DNA of 64,000 nt from Streptomyces sp. NBC_00287 (GCF_036173105.1 NZ_CP108053.1:3100001-3164000), one strand, 5' to 3'. Positions 46,005-54,592 are shown, counted from the first letter of the stretch. A program made the numbers and translations. Notes: a model not told the origin generated them from the letters alone.

Positions 46005-46670
46005 GTGCGCAATTCCCACAGCACCGCGCGCACATACGACAACGTCGCGCGCAGGTACAGCAACACCGCGATAGCGGCCGTCACCGTGGTCGCCCTGTGT
46101 TCCGGGGCCTGGCTGCTGCGCAGTGGCGCCGAGTCGCATGCCCCGCCGCAGCCGTCCGCCGCCCAGGCGCACGCCGACCCCGCGGAGCGGCAGCCGTCCG
46201 CCGCGCCCGCGCTGCCGCCGTCCCCGCCCGACCGCGTCCGCATCCCGTCGATCCGGGTGAACGCCCCCCTGACGGGCCTCGGCCTCACCCCGGCCGGCAG
46301 CCTCGCCGTCCCGCCCGCCGAGCGCGAGAACCTCGCCGGCTGGTACGAGGCCGGGACGACACCCGGCGAGACGGGCACCGCGATCGTCGCCGGCCATGTC
46401 GACAACGCCGAGGGCCCCGCCGTCTTCTACCGCCTCGGCGCCCTGAAGAAGGGCAGCACGGTGGAGGTGGACCGGCGCGACGGCTCCACGGCCGTCTTCA
46501 CGGTCGACTCCGTCGAGGTGTACGCCGCCCGGGACTTCCCCGACGAGAAGGTCTACGGCGCGGCCCGCCGCCCCGAGCTGCGGGTGATCACCTGCGGCGG
46601 CGGCTACTCACGCACCACGGGTTATCAGGGCAACGTCGTCGTCTTCGCCCACCTCACCGGCAGTCGCTGA
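46005..46670 (+). CDS. Class F sortase
   Basis: 221 residues: N-terminal membrane anchor (about 22-40), a Pro/Ala-rich spacer, and a sortase domain starting at RVRIPSIRVNAPL. Catalytic His (about 130) is in AGHVD, Cys (about 195) in VITCGG, and an Arg follows. Class F enzymes are typical of actinobacteria and cleave substrates at a sorting motif to attach them to the envelope; their substrates are poorly known. Start is GTG after AGGAGG. The last 63 bp overlap the convergent HxlR gene. Confidence 0.9.
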   Translation: MRNSHSTARTYDNVARRYSNTAIAAVTVVALCSGAWLLRSGAESHAPPQPSAAQAHADPAERQPSAAPALPPSPPDRVRIPSIRVNAPLTGLGLTPAGSLAVPPAERENLAGWYEAGTTPGETGTAIVAGHVDNAEGPAVFYRLGALKKGSTVEVDRRDGSTAVFTVDSVEVYAARDFPDEKVYGAARRPELRVITCGGGYSRTTGYQGNVVVFAHLTGSR

Positions 46671-46997
46671 CGCCAGGACGTTCCGCTGTCCCCACACGCC
46701 CAGCGGCTCCAGGGCGGCGTTGAGAGTGACGCCCTTCGGTGTCAGCGAGTACTCGACGTGCGGCGGCACCTCGTCGTACTCCTCGCGGTGCACGATGCCG
46801 TCCGCCTCCAGCTCCCGCAGGTGCGCGGCGAGCACCTTCTCCGTCACCCCGTGCAGCTCGCGGCGCAGCTCCCCGAACCGGTGCGGGCGCACCGCGAGCG
46901 CCCACAGGATCAGCACCTTCCACTTGCCGCCGATCACGTCCATCGCCGCGTCGACCCCGCAGACGTACGAGCCCGGCCGTCGCCGCCCCATCACCAT
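46608..46997 (-). CDS. HxlR-family transcriptional regulator
   Basis: 129 residues with the HxlR pattern GGKWKVLILWAL, ELHGVTEKVLAAHLREL and EVPPHVEYSLT, plus one N-terminal Cys (SYVCG). It is divergent from the imine reductase-like gene; a perfect palindrome AAGTACGTACTT in between is the likely operator. Start set at ATG 46997 after GGGGGA; the frame is open upstream but would absorb the intergenic region. The C-terminal 20 residues are encoded by DNA overlapping the sortase gene. Confidence 0.87.
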   Translation of the reverse strand: MVMGRRRPGSYVCGVDAAMDVIGGKWKVLILWALAVRPHRFGELRRELHGVTEKVLAAHLRELEADGIVHREEYDEVPPHVEYSLTPKGVTLNAALEPLGVWGQRNVLASATAGEVGEDDDVALITRGA

Positions 46998-47045
46998 GTC
47001 CGTCCCCCTGCCTCGATGCTTTCCCGAAGGTAAGCGCCCACTCCA

Positions 47046-47057
47046 AAGTACGTACTT
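47046..47057. promoter_or_regulatory. Perfect palindrome between HxlR and imine reductase genes
   Basis: AAGTACGTACTT, a self-complementary 12-mer containing GTAC/GTAC, sits 36 bp before the reductase start and 49 bp before the regulator start. GTAC-type inverted repeats are common HxlR operators, so autoregulation and reductase control are inferred. Confidence 0.55.
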
Positions 47058-47092
47058 GAGCAGCCCGTTCACTCTCTACGAGGCTAACCGCC

Positions 47093-47980
47093 ATGACTGA
47101 CAACGCCTTTTCCCCGACCCCACTCACCCTGCTCGGCACCGGCGCCATGGGCACCGCCCTGGCCCGCGCCTGGCTCGCCGCCGGACACCCGGTGACCGTC
47201 TGGAACCGCACCCCCGCCCGCGCCGAACCCCTCGCGGCCGAAGGAGCGACGGTCGCAGCGAGCGCCGCGGCAGCCGTGGCCGCCAACCGCCTGGTCATCG
47301 CCTGCCTCCTGGACGACGACTCCCTCGGCGAGGCCCTCGAAGGCGCCGACCTCACCGGCCGCGACCTCGTGAACCTCACCACCGGCACCCCGGCCCAGGG
47401 CCGCGCCCGCGCCACCTGGGCCGAGGAGCGCGGCGCGCGTTTCCTGGACGGCGGGATCATGGCCGTACCGCCGATGATCGGCAGCGCCGACAGCGGGGCG
47501 TACGTCTTCTACAGCGGTTCCTCCGAGTTGTTCGAGGAGCACCGGGAGACCCTCGCCGTCCCGGCCGGAACCACTTACGTCGGTACGAACCCGGGCTTCG
47601 CCGCCCTGCACGACGTGGCGCTGCTCAGCGCGATGACCGGCATGTTCGCCGGGGTCTTCCACGCCTTCGCGCTGGTGCGGCGGGAGGACATCGCGCCGAA
47701 GGAGTTCGCGGCGCTGCTCCAGGACTGGCTCACCGCGATGGCACACGCCGTCCACACCACCGCCGACCAACTGGAGAGCGAGGACTACTCGAAGGACGTC
47801 GTTTCCAGCCTCGAAATGCAGGCGGCGGGCAACGCCACCTTGCTGCGCACCGCCGAGGAGCAGGGCGTGAGCGCGGAACTGCTGATGCCGTACATGAAGC
47901 TGATGGACCGGGCCGTCACCCAGGCACGCGGTGAGGAGGGCACCACCGGGATGATCGACCTCCTACTGAAGGACCGCTAG
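47093..47980 (+). CDS. Imine reductase-like NADPH-dependent oxidoreductase
   Basis: 295 residues: N-terminal Rossmann domain with LTLLGTGAMGTALARAW and VWNRTPAR (NADPH-type), then the imine-reductase linker signature NLTTGTPAQ and DGGIMAVPPMIG, and an all-helical dimerisation domain. The 6-phosphogluconate/3-hydroxyisobutyrate dehydrogenase fold is shared, but the Ser/Thr-rich TTGTP segment and PPMIG point to imine reductases, frequent in Streptomyces. Physiological substrate is unknown. Divergent from an HxlR regulator. Its stop overlaps the convergent TSUP gene by 4 bp. Confidence 0.83.
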   Translation: MTDNAFSPTPLTLLGTGAMGTALARAWLAAGHPVTVWNRTPARAEPLAAEGATVAASAAAAVAANRLVIACLLDDDSLGEALEGADLTGRDLVNLTTGTPAQGRARATWAEERGARFLDGGIMAVPPMIGSADSGAYVFYSGSSELFEEHRETLAVPAGTTYVGTNPGFAALHDVALLSAMTGMFAGVFHAFALVRREDIAPKEFAALLQDWLTAMAHAVHTTADQLESEDYSKDVVSSLEMQAAGNATLLRTAEEQGVSAELLMPYMKLMDRAVTQARGEEGTTGMIDLLLKDR

Positions 47981-48759
47981 GCCAGCCACTGCTCGTACGC
48001 CATGTTCGCCACCAGCGCGAACACCACCGTCAGCAGCACGACCCGGACGAAGCCGCTGCCCTTCTTCAGGGCGGTGTGGGCGCCGAGGGTGCCGCCCGCC
48101 AGGTTGAAGACGGCCATCAGGGCGGCGAGCTGCCACAGGACCGTGCCCTGCCAGGCGAAGGTGGCGAGGGCGCCCGCGTTGGTACAGCAGTTGACGATCT
48201 TCGCGGTGGCGGAGGCGGCGACCAGGTCGAGATGGAGGACCGCCGTCAGGGTCAGCACCAGGAAGGTTCCCGTGCCGGGGCCGATCAGTCCGTCGTAGAA
48301 GCCGATGCCGATGCCTGCCAGGCCGATCGCGGTGAGGATCTGGCGGCGGGTGGCCGGGCCGGGCGCCGGGGCGGTGCCGAAGGCGGGGCGCAGGATCACG
48401 AAGGCGGCGACCGCGAGCAGCACCACCATGATCACCGGCTTGAGGACCTCGGTGCTCATCCCGGCGGCGAGGAACGCCCCGCCCGATGATCCGGCGAGTG
48501 CCGCCAGACCGATGCGGACGGCGGTGCGGACGTCGACCGGGGCTTTGCGGGCATACGTCACCGCCGCGCCCGAGGTGCCGACGATCGCGACCGCCTTGTT
48601 GGTGCCCAGGGCGTAGGCGGCGGGCGTGTTCGACGGGAGGCCCAGGAGCAGGGCCGGGAGCAGCAGGAGCCCTCCGCCGCCGACCACGGCGTCGATCCAG
48701 CCGGCCGCAAAGGCCGCAAGGCAGAGGACGACGATCACGGTCAGCGATATGTCGGGCAT
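47977..48759 (-). CDS. TSUP/TauE-SafE family permease
   Basis: 260 residues with about eight membrane helices and two related halves; GWIDAVVGGGGLLLLPALL near residue 20 and GFYDGLIGPGTGTFLV near 150 are the family's repeated motifs. TSUP proteins move sulfite, sulfonates or other organosulfur anions. Start at ATG 48759 with TAGGGT 7 nt upstream and no ribosome site, suggesting a leaderless mRNA. It is divergent from the nitrite assimilation operon. Confidence 0.87.
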   Translation of the reverse strand: MPDISLTVIVVLCLAAFAAGWIDAVVGGGGLLLLPALLLGLPSNTPAAYALGTNKAVAIVGTSGAAVTYARKAPVDVRTAVRIGLAALAGSSGGAFLAAGMSTEVLKPVIMVVLLAVAAFVILRPAFGTAPAPGPATRRQILTAIGLAGIGIGFYDGLIGPGTGTFLVLTLTAVLHLDLVAASATAKIVNCCTNAGALATFAWQGTVLWQLAALMAVFNLAGGTLGAHTALKKGSGFVRVVLLTVVFALVANMAYEQWLA

Positions 48760-48781
48760 GATCGCGACCCTAGGGACGGGA

Positions 48782-48800
48782 TACATGCCACGTCCATGTA
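48782..48800. promoter_or_regulatory. Inverted repeat near TSUP promoter
   Basis: TACATG and CATGTA separated by 7 nt, 23-41 bp upstream of the TSUP start and overlapping its expected -35 region. Candidate operator; regulator unknown. Confidence 0.4.
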
Positions 48801-48908
48801 CCTGAGGGGTTTCTGAGGTTCCACCCCGGCCGCGCCCTGTTCTCACAGCCCACACCCGCCCGCAGCGAGGAACCCTCACACCTGCCCCCCGGCACCGCTG
48901 AGGGCAGA

Positions 48909-48946
48909 GTTCCCCGCGTGAAACAGACGTGATGCTGCCGGGTAAC
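48909..48946 (+). promoter_or_regulatory. GlnR-type box upstream of the nir operon
   Basis: Four half-sites GTTCC, GAAAC, GATGC and GTAAC occur at exact 11-nt spacing (N6 between each), the arrangement of the Streptomyces GlnR box gTnAc-n6-GaAAc-n6-GtnAC-n6-GaAAc. The first, second and fourth match best. It ends 23 bp before the first gene, consistent with nitrogen control. Confidence 0.65.
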
Positions 48947-48969
48947 ACCCGCACCGCACGCTCAATGGC

Positions 48970-50184
48970 ATGACCTCGAATACGCGTGTGGTGGTGATCG
49001 GCGCCGGCCTCGCGGGCGTACGGCTCGCCCGGCGGCTCGGTGAGCTCGGCACGCCCGCGCTGCTGATCGGCGAGGAGGAGCACCGGCCCTACAACCGGGT
49101 CCTGCTCGCCGAGGTGCTGGCCGGGCGGTACGCCCCCGAGGTGATCGCGCTGCCCACCCCGGACGGGCTGCTCAGAACCCGGGTCACCGGCATCGACCGG
49201 GACGGGCGCACCGTCGAGTGCGCGGACGGTTCGAAGATCGCATACGACACGCTGGTCCTGGCCACCGGATCCAACCCGGTGCTGCCGCCGCTGCGCGGTC
49301 TGTTCACTCCGGACCATGTGCTGCCCGAGGGCGTGCACGCGTTCCGCACCATGGACGACTGCCTGGGCCTGTCCAAGGCGGTACGGCCGGGGGTGCGCGC
49401 GGTCGTCATCGGCGGCGGGCTGCTCGGTGTCTCCGCGGCCCGCGCGCTCGCCGTGCGCGGCGCCCAGGTGGTGCTCGCCCAGCAGTCCGAGCGGCTCATG
49501 GAACGCCAGCTCGACCCGGGCGCCTCCAAGCTGGTGCTGCGGCATCTGAAGGACCTCGGCGTCGAGGTGCACACCGAGTGCCGGGTGCGCGATGTGCGCT
49601 GCGTCGGCGGCGCCGTCCGCTCGGTGGAGATGGCCGACGGATACGCCCTCGACGCCGACCTGGTGGTACTGGCCTGCGGGGTCAGCCCGCGCGCCGGTCT
49701 CGCCAAGGAGGCCGGGCTCGCCGTCCACAAGGGCATCCTCGTCGACGACGAACTGCGCACCTCCGACCCGCACATCCGGGCCATCGGCGACTGCGCCCAG
49801 CACAACGGCACGCTCTACGGCCTCGCCACCCCGGCGCTCGAACAGGCCGAGGCGCTCGCGGAGTCGATCGCCGGTGACGCCGGGGTCCGGTACACCGGGA
49901 CCCGTTCGCTGACCCGGCTGACGCTCAACGGCAACACCGCCTTCGACCTCGCCGCGTTCGGCGAGACCGAGGCGCTCCCGGGCGACGACGTCGTCCAGCT
50001 CACCGACGCCACCCGAGGCACCTACCGCAAGGTCGTCGTCCGCGACGACCGCGTGGTCGGCGGGGTGCTCGTCGGTGAACTCGGCACCGTAGGCGCGCTC
50101 GCCCGCGCCTGGGAGGGAGCAGAGCCGCTCCCCGCGGACGGCGCTCCCCTGCTCCACCTGCTCACCAACGATGGAGGCTCCTGA
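48970..50184 (+). CDS. FAD/NAD(P)H oxidoreductase of the nitrite/nitrate assimilation operon (NasB-like)
   Basis: 404 residues with FAD motif VVVIGAGLAGVRLARRL, second dinucleotide motif AVVIGGGLLGVSAARAL near 145 and AIGDCAQH near 275. It resembles the N-terminal reductase half of NirB and the electron-transfer subunit of assimilatory nitrate reductase, so it probably feeds electrons from NAD(P)H to NasA or NirB. It is first in the operon; its stop overlaps the nirB start by one base (TGATG). Naming as NasB is inferred. Confidence 0.82.
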   Translation: MTSNTRVVVIGAGLAGVRLARRLGELGTPALLIGEEEHRPYNRVLLAEVLAGRYAPEVIALPTPDGLLRTRVTGIDRDGRTVECADGSKIAYDTLVLATGSNPVLPPLRGLFTPDHVLPEGVHAFRTMDDCLGLSKAVRPGVRAVVIGGGLLGVSAARALAVRGAQVVLAQQSERLMERQLDPGASKLVLRHLKDLGVEVHTECRVRDVRCVGGAVRSVEMADGYALDADLVVLACGVSPRAGLAKEAGLAVHKGILVDDELRTSDPHIRAIGDCAQHNGTLYGLATPALEQAEALAESIAGDAGVRYTGTRSLTRLTLNGNTAFDLAAFGETEALPGDDVVQLTDATRGTYRKVVVRDDRVVGGVLVGELGTVGALARAWEGAEPLPADGAPLLHLLTNDGGS

Positions 50185-52778
50185 TGACCGCCACCCCGGG
50201 GGCCACCCCCACGATCGTGCTCGTCGGCCACGGCATGGTCGGCCAGCGCTTCCTGGAAGCACTCGCCGAGCGCGGCCTGACCGCCACGCACCGCGTGGTC
50301 GTGCTGTGCGAGGAGCCGCGTCCCGCGTACGACCGCGTCGCGCTCACCTCGTACTTCTCGGGCAAGACGCCCGAGGAACTGTCCATGACGGACATGGAGT
50401 TCATCGAGAAGCACTCGATCGAGCTGTACATCGGCGACCCGGCGGTCACCGTCGACCGCGAGGCGAAGAAGGTCACCGCCAAGTCGGGCCAGGTCTTCGA
50501 GTACGACACCCTCGTCCTGGCCACCGGCTCCTTCCCGTTCGTGCCGCCGGTGCCGAACAAGGACGCCAAGGGCTGCTTCGTCTACCGCACGATCGAGGAC
50601 CTGCTCGCGATCGAGGAGTACGCCAAGACGCGTACGACCGGTGCCGTGGTCGGCGGCGGTCTGCTCGGACTCGAGGCGGCCGGTGCGCTCAAGGGCCTCG
50701 GACTGACCTCCCACATCGTGGAGTTCGCGCCGCGGCTGATGCCGGTGCAGGTCGACGAGGGCGGTGGCGCGGCCCTGCTGCGCACTATCGAGGACATGGG
50801 CCTGTCGGTGCACACCGGCGTGGGAACGCAGGAGATCGTGGTCGACGCCGAGGGCGCCGTCACCGGTATGAAGCTCTCCGACGGCTCCGAACTCGCCACC
50901 GACCTGGTCGTGTTCAGCGCCGGTGTCCGCCCCCGCGACCAGCTCGCCCGCGACTGCGGCCTCACGGTCGGCGAGCGCGGCGGCATCTCGGTGGACGAGC
51001 AGTGCCGGACCGTCGCCGACCCGCATGTCTTCGCGATCGGCGAGTGCGCGCTAGCGGCCGACGGCCGGGTGTACGGCCTGGTGGCGCCGGGTTACGAGCA
51101 GGCCGAGACGGCCGCCGCGACCATCGCCGCCGACGAGGCGTCCTTCACCGGCGCCGACCTGTCCACCAAGCTGAAGCTGCTCGGCGTCGACGTCGCCTCC
51201 TTCGGTGACGCGCACGGCACCGCCGAGGACTGCCTGGACGTCGTCTACTCCGACTCCCGCGCGGGCCTGTACAAGAAGCTGGTCATCGGCCGCGACGGCA
51301 CCCTGCTCGGCGGCATCCTGGTCGGCGACGCGGACGCCTACGGCACGCTGCGCGCCTTCACCGGCTCGGTCCCGCCGGTCTCGCCCGAGTCGCTGGTGCT
51401 GCCGGCCGGCGCGGGTGCCCCCGCCCAGCTCGGCCCGTCCGCGCTGCCGGACGAGGCGATCATCTGCTCCTGCCACAACGTCTCCAAGGGCACCATCCGC
51501 GGCGCGGTCACCGACCACCAGTGCACGACCGTGCCCGAGGTGAAGAAGTGCACCAAGGCCGGTACCGGCTGCGGCAGTTGCGTCAAGGTCCTCGGCCAGC
51601 TGGTCACCGCCGAGCTGGAGGCGTCCGGCGTCGAGGTCGACAAGGGCCTGTGCGGCTGCTTCGCCCAGACCCGCGAGGAGCTTTACGAGATCGTCCTCGC
51701 CCTGCGCATCAACACCTACCAGGACCTGCTCGACCGCTACGGCCGCGACGGCGCCCGGGGCGGTGACGGCTGCGAGGTCTGCAAGCCGGCCGTCGCCTCG
51801 ATCATCGCCTCCCTCGCCCCGACGATCGGCGTGAGCGGCTATGTCCTGGAGGGCGAGCAGGCGGCGCTGCAGGACAGCAACGACCACTTCCTCGCCAACC
51901 TCCAGAAGAACGGCTCGTACTCGGTCGTCCCGCGTATCCCCGGCGGTGAGATCACCCCGGAGAAGCTGATCGTGATCGGCGAGATCGCCCGCGACTTCGG
52001 CCTCTACACAAAGATCACCGGCGGCCAGCGGATCGACATGTTCGGCGCCCGGGTGGAACAACTCCCGGTGATCTGGGCCCGGTTGGTGGACGCCGGCTTC
52101 GAGTCGGGCCACGCGTACGGAAAAGCGCTCCGCACGGTGAAGTCCTGCGTCGGCCAGACCTGGTGCCGCTACGGCGTCCAGGACTCCGTCCGGATGGCGA
52201 TCGACCTGGAGCTGCGCTACCGGGGCCTCAGGTCCCCCCACAAGCTCAAGTCGGCGGTGTCGGGCTGCCAGCGCGAGTGCGCCGAGGCCCAGTCCAAGGA
52301 CTTCGGCGTGATCGCCACCGCCAACGGCTGGAACCTGTACGTCGGCGGCAACGGCGGCGCGACCCCGCGCCACGCCGACCTGCTCGCCCAGGACCTGACC
52401 GACGCCGAACTGATCCGCCTGATCGACCGGTTCCTGATGTTCTACATCCGTACGGCGGACCGCCTGGAGCGCACGTCGACATGGCTGGAGCGGATCCCCG
52501 GCGGCCTGGACCACGTACGGGATGTGGTGGTGGAGGACTCGCTGGGCATCTGCGAGGAGCTGGAATCGCTGATGGCGGCCCATGTCGACCACTACCGCGA
52601 CGAGTGGGCCGAGACCATCAACGACCCCGAGAAGCTGGCCCGGTTCGTGTCCTTCGTGAACGCGCCCGACACCCCCGACCCGGTCGTCGGCTTCGTCCCC
52701 GAGCGCGACCAGATCAAGCCCGACCTGCCGCTGCTGTCCATCGGCCGCCGCCCCCTGGAAGGAAGCGCCCAGCGATGA
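50184..52778 (+). CDS. nirB: Assimilatory nitrite reductase large subunit
   Basis: 864 residues: NADH/FAD oxidoreductase half (about 1-400), a BFD-like [2Fe-2S] region with CSCHNVSKG and the Cys pair in GTGCGSC (about 430-480), a NirB ferredoxin-like domain, then the siroheme/[4Fe-4S] domain with KSCVGQTWC (Cys about 655 and 661) and SGCQREC (about 694 and 698). It reduces nitrite to ammonium with NADH in the cytoplasm. It follows the flavoprotein gene with a one-base overlap and overlaps nirD by 4 bp. Nitrogen-regulated expression is expected from the GlnR box. Confidence 0.95.
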   Translation: MTATPGATPTIVLVGHGMVGQRFLEALAERGLTATHRVVVLCEEPRPAYDRVALTSYFSGKTPEELSMTDMEFIEKHSIELYIGDPAVTVDREAKKVTAKSGQVFEYDTLVLATGSFPFVPPVPNKDAKGCFVYRTIEDLLAIEEYAKTRTTGAVVGGGLLGLEAAGALKGLGLTSHIVEFAPRLMPVQVDEGGGAALLRTIEDMGLSVHTGVGTQEIVVDAEGAVTGMKLSDGSELATDLVVFSAGVRPRDQLARDCGLTVGERGGISVDEQCRTVADPHVFAIGECALAADGRVYGLVAPGYEQAETAAATIAADEASFTGADLSTKLKLLGVDVASFGDAHGTAEDCLDVVYSDSRAGLYKKLVIGRDGTLLGGILVGDADAYGTLRAFTGSVPPVSPESLVLPAGAGAPAQLGPSALPDEAIICSCHNVSKGTIRGAVTDHQCTTVPEVKKCTKAGTGCGSCVKVLGQLVTAELEASGVEVDKGLCGCFAQTREELYEIVLALRINTYQDLLDRYGRDGARGGDGCEVCKPAVASIIASLAPTIGVSGYVLEGEQAALQDSNDHFLANLQKNGSYSVVPRIPGGEITPEKLIVIGEIARDFGLYTKITGGQRIDMFGARVEQLPVIWARLVDAGFESGHAYGKALRTVKSCVGQTWCRYGVQDSVRMAIDLELRYRGLRSPHKLKSAVSGCQRECAEAQSKDFGVIATANGWNLYVGGNGGATPRHADLLAQDLTDAELIRLIDRFLMFYIRTADRLERTSTWLERIPGGLDHVRDVVVEDSLGICEELESLMAAHVDHYRDEWAETINDPEKLARFVSFVNAPDTPDPVVGFVPERDQIKPDLPLLSIGRRPLEGSAQR

Positions 52779-53125
52779 CCCTGGCACCCGAGACGACCGA
52801 CCTCAAGGTCCAACTGCAGCTCGCCGAAGAGTGGTTCACGGTCTGCGACCTGAACCAGCTGCTCCCGGGCCGTGGAGTGGCGGCCCTGCTGCCGGACGGC
52901 AGCCAGGTGGCCCTCTTCCGCGACCGCTCCGGCACGCTGTACGCCATTGACAACCGTGACCCCTTCAGCGGCGCCGGTGTCCTCTCCCGCGGTCTGATCG
53001 GCAGCCACCAGGGCCGTCCGTTCGTGGCCTCCCCGCTGCTGAAGCAGCGCTTCGACCTCGCCTCCGGGCAGTGCCTGGACGACGAGTCGGTACGGGTGAC
53101 GACGTACACGATCCGCGCGGCCTGA
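52775..53125 (+). CDS. nirD: Nitrite reductase small subunit
   Basis: 116 residues of the Rieske-like NirD fold (VALFRDRSGTLYAIDNRDPF, GRPFVASPLLKQRFDL). The Cys/His ligands of a true Rieske cluster are absent, as is normal for NirD, so it is structural. It starts within the nirB stop codon (ATGA overlap). Confidence 0.92.
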   Translation: MTLAPETTDLKVQLQLAEEWFTVCDLNQLLPGRGVAALLPDGSQVALFRDRSGTLYAIDNRDPFSGAGVLSRGLIGSHQGRPFVASPLLKQRFDLASGQCLDDESVRVTTYTIRAA

Positions 53126-53135
53126 CCACCGCACC

Positions 53136-53172
53136 TTGACTGATCGTTCCAGAAATACCTAGGCTGCAACTC
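53136..53172 (+). promoter_or_regulatory. tetR promoter with overlapping operator
   Basis: -35 TTGACT (53136-53141), 18-bp spacer, -10 TAGGCT (53160-53165), placing the transcript start at or next to GTG 53173 (leaderless). The segment ACTGATCGTTC (53139-53149) overlaps the -35 and matches, with two changes, the operator before the downstream SDR gene. Confidence 0.65.
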
Positions 53173-53757
53173 GTGGCCAGGACCAAGGAGTTCGATCCCG
53201 ACGCCGCGCTGCACTCAGCCCTCGAGCTGTTCTGGCAGCGCGGCTACGAGGCGACGTCGATGTCCGACCTGACGGAGCACCTCGGGATCGGACGGGCGAG
53301 CCTGTACGCGACCTTCGGCAGCAAGCACGAGCTGTACCTGAAGGCGCTGGAGCGCTACGAGGAGGCCCGCCTCCCGGACATCCTGCGCGAACTGTCCCAG
53401 CCGGGGCCCGCCCTGCCCGCCGTACGCACGCTGGTCCGGCGCTTCGCGGCCGACGCGGCCGATTCGGAACTGCGGCGCTACGGCTGTTTCGTCACCAACA
53501 CCGCCGCGGAACTGGCCCCGCACGACCCCACGGCCACCCGGCAGGTCGAGCGCAACTGGGACCGTCTCGAGACGGTGCTGCACGCCGCGCTGGCCCGCGC
53601 CCGGGCCCAGGGCGAGCTGCCCGAGGGGCGCGATCCGCTCACCCTCGCCCGGATGCTGCTGGTGCTGATGCAGGGCTTCCGGGTGGTCGGGAAGGCCTCC
53701 TCGGACCCGGCCAGGGTGCGGGACGCGGCGGAACAGGCACTGGCACTGCTCGACTGA
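53173..53757 (+). CDS. TetR-family transcriptional regulator
   Basis: 194 residues: N-terminal helix-turn-helix with ALELFWQRGYEATSMSDLTEHLGIGRASLYATFGSKHEL, typical of TetR proteins, and a helical ligand domain with one Cys (RRYGCFVTN). It lies 68 bp before an SDR gene that carries a similar operator, so it probably represses itself and that gene. Start is GTG without a ribosome site but directly at a predicted transcript start. Confidence 0.9.
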   Translation: MARTKEFDPDAALHSALELFWQRGYEATSMSDLTEHLGIGRASLYATFGSKHELYLKALERYEEARLPDILRELSQPGPALPAVRTLVRRFAADAADSELRRYGCFVTNTAAELAPHDPTATRQVERNWDRLETVLHAALARARAQGELPEGRDPLTLARMLLVLMQGFRVVGKASSDPARVRDAAEQALALLD

Positions 53758-53796
53758 AGTCCACACGGGCGGCCTTTCCGTGCGCCCTCATATTGA

Positions 53797-53806
53797 ACCG
53801 ATCGGT
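53797..53806 (+). promoter_or_regulatory. TetR operator before the SDR gene
   Basis: Perfect palindrome ACCGATCGGT, within a larger TTGAACCGATCGGTCAAG, 18-28 bp upstream of the SDR start. It resembles ACTGATCGTTC at the tetR promoter, pointing to the adjacent regulator. Confidence 0.65.
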
Positions 53807-53824
53807 CAAGAAACAGGGGAGATC

Positions 53825-54592
53825 ATGACCAGCAACCGCTTCACCGACCGCACCGTCCTCGTCACCGGCGCCGGCTCCGGCATCGGACGGGCCGTCGCGC
53901 TCGCCTTCGCCGCCGAGGGGGCGCGGCTGGTGGTCGCCGGACGCGGCAGGGGGCCGCTCGACGAGACGGTGGCCCTGATCGAGCACGCCGGCGGCAAGGC
54001 CCTGGCGGTCACCGCCGATGTCTCCGACGCCGCCGATGTACGGGCCCTCGTCGAGGCCGCCGTCGACCACTTCGGCTCGCTCGATGTGGCGGTCAACAAC
54101 GCCGGTGTCTTCCGCGGCGGCGCCCCGCTGGCCGAGCTGTCGGAGGAGGACTGGCACACCCAGCTCGGTATCAATGTCACCGGTGTGTTCCTCGCTCTCC
54201 AGGCCGAGATCCGGCAGATGCGCACCCAGCCTTCCGGCGGGGCGATCGTCAACATCGCCTCCATCTTCGGCGTGCACGCCCGCCACCCCGGCGCCGCCGC
54301 GTACGCGGCCACGAAGGCCGCAGTCTCCGTGCTCACCCGGGGAGCCGCCCTCGACCACATCGGCGACGGCGTCCGGATCAACGCCGTCAGCCCGGGCGCC
54401 GTCGACACCACGATGTCCCTGGGCCCCGGCGAGACGGAGGCGGAACGCGCGGAGCGTATGCGGGACGCCGTTCCGCTGGGCCGGGTCTCCGCGACCGAGG
54501 AGATCGCCGCCGCCGTCCTCTATCTGGCCTCCGACGCGGCGGCCTCGGTCGTCGGCACCGACCTGGTGGTCGACAGCGGCGCCTCCGCCTGA
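53825..54592 (+). CDS. SDR-family oxidoreductase, TetR-controlled
   Basis: 255 residues of classical SDR type: cofactor motif VLVTGAGSGIGRAV, NNAGVF, catalytic Ser in NIASIFGVHA and YAATKAAVSVL (Tyr and Lys), and the C-terminal VGTDLVVDSGASA. Arg residues after the first motif (VAGRGRG) suggest NADPH use. Substrate unknown. Start at ATG 53825 after AGGGGAG, matching the position downstream of the operator. Confidence 0.9.
   Translation: MTSNRFTDRTVLVTGAGSGIGRAVALAFAAEGARLVVAGRGRGPLDETVALIEHAGGKALAVTADVSDAADVRALVEAAVDHFGSLDVAVNNAGVFRGGAPLAELSEEDWHTQLGINVTGVFLALQAEIRQMRTQPSGGAIVNIASIFGVHARHPGAAAYAATKAAVSVLTRGAALDHIGDGVRINAVSPGAVDTTMSLGPGETEAERAERMRDAVPLGRVSATEEIAAAVLYLASDAAASVVGTDLVVDSGASA

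Noticed and set aside
47977..50262. Long minus-strand frame extending the TSUP permease upstream
   Set aside because: The extension is antisense to the NasB-like gene and has no membrane or domain signal; the permease starts at 48759.
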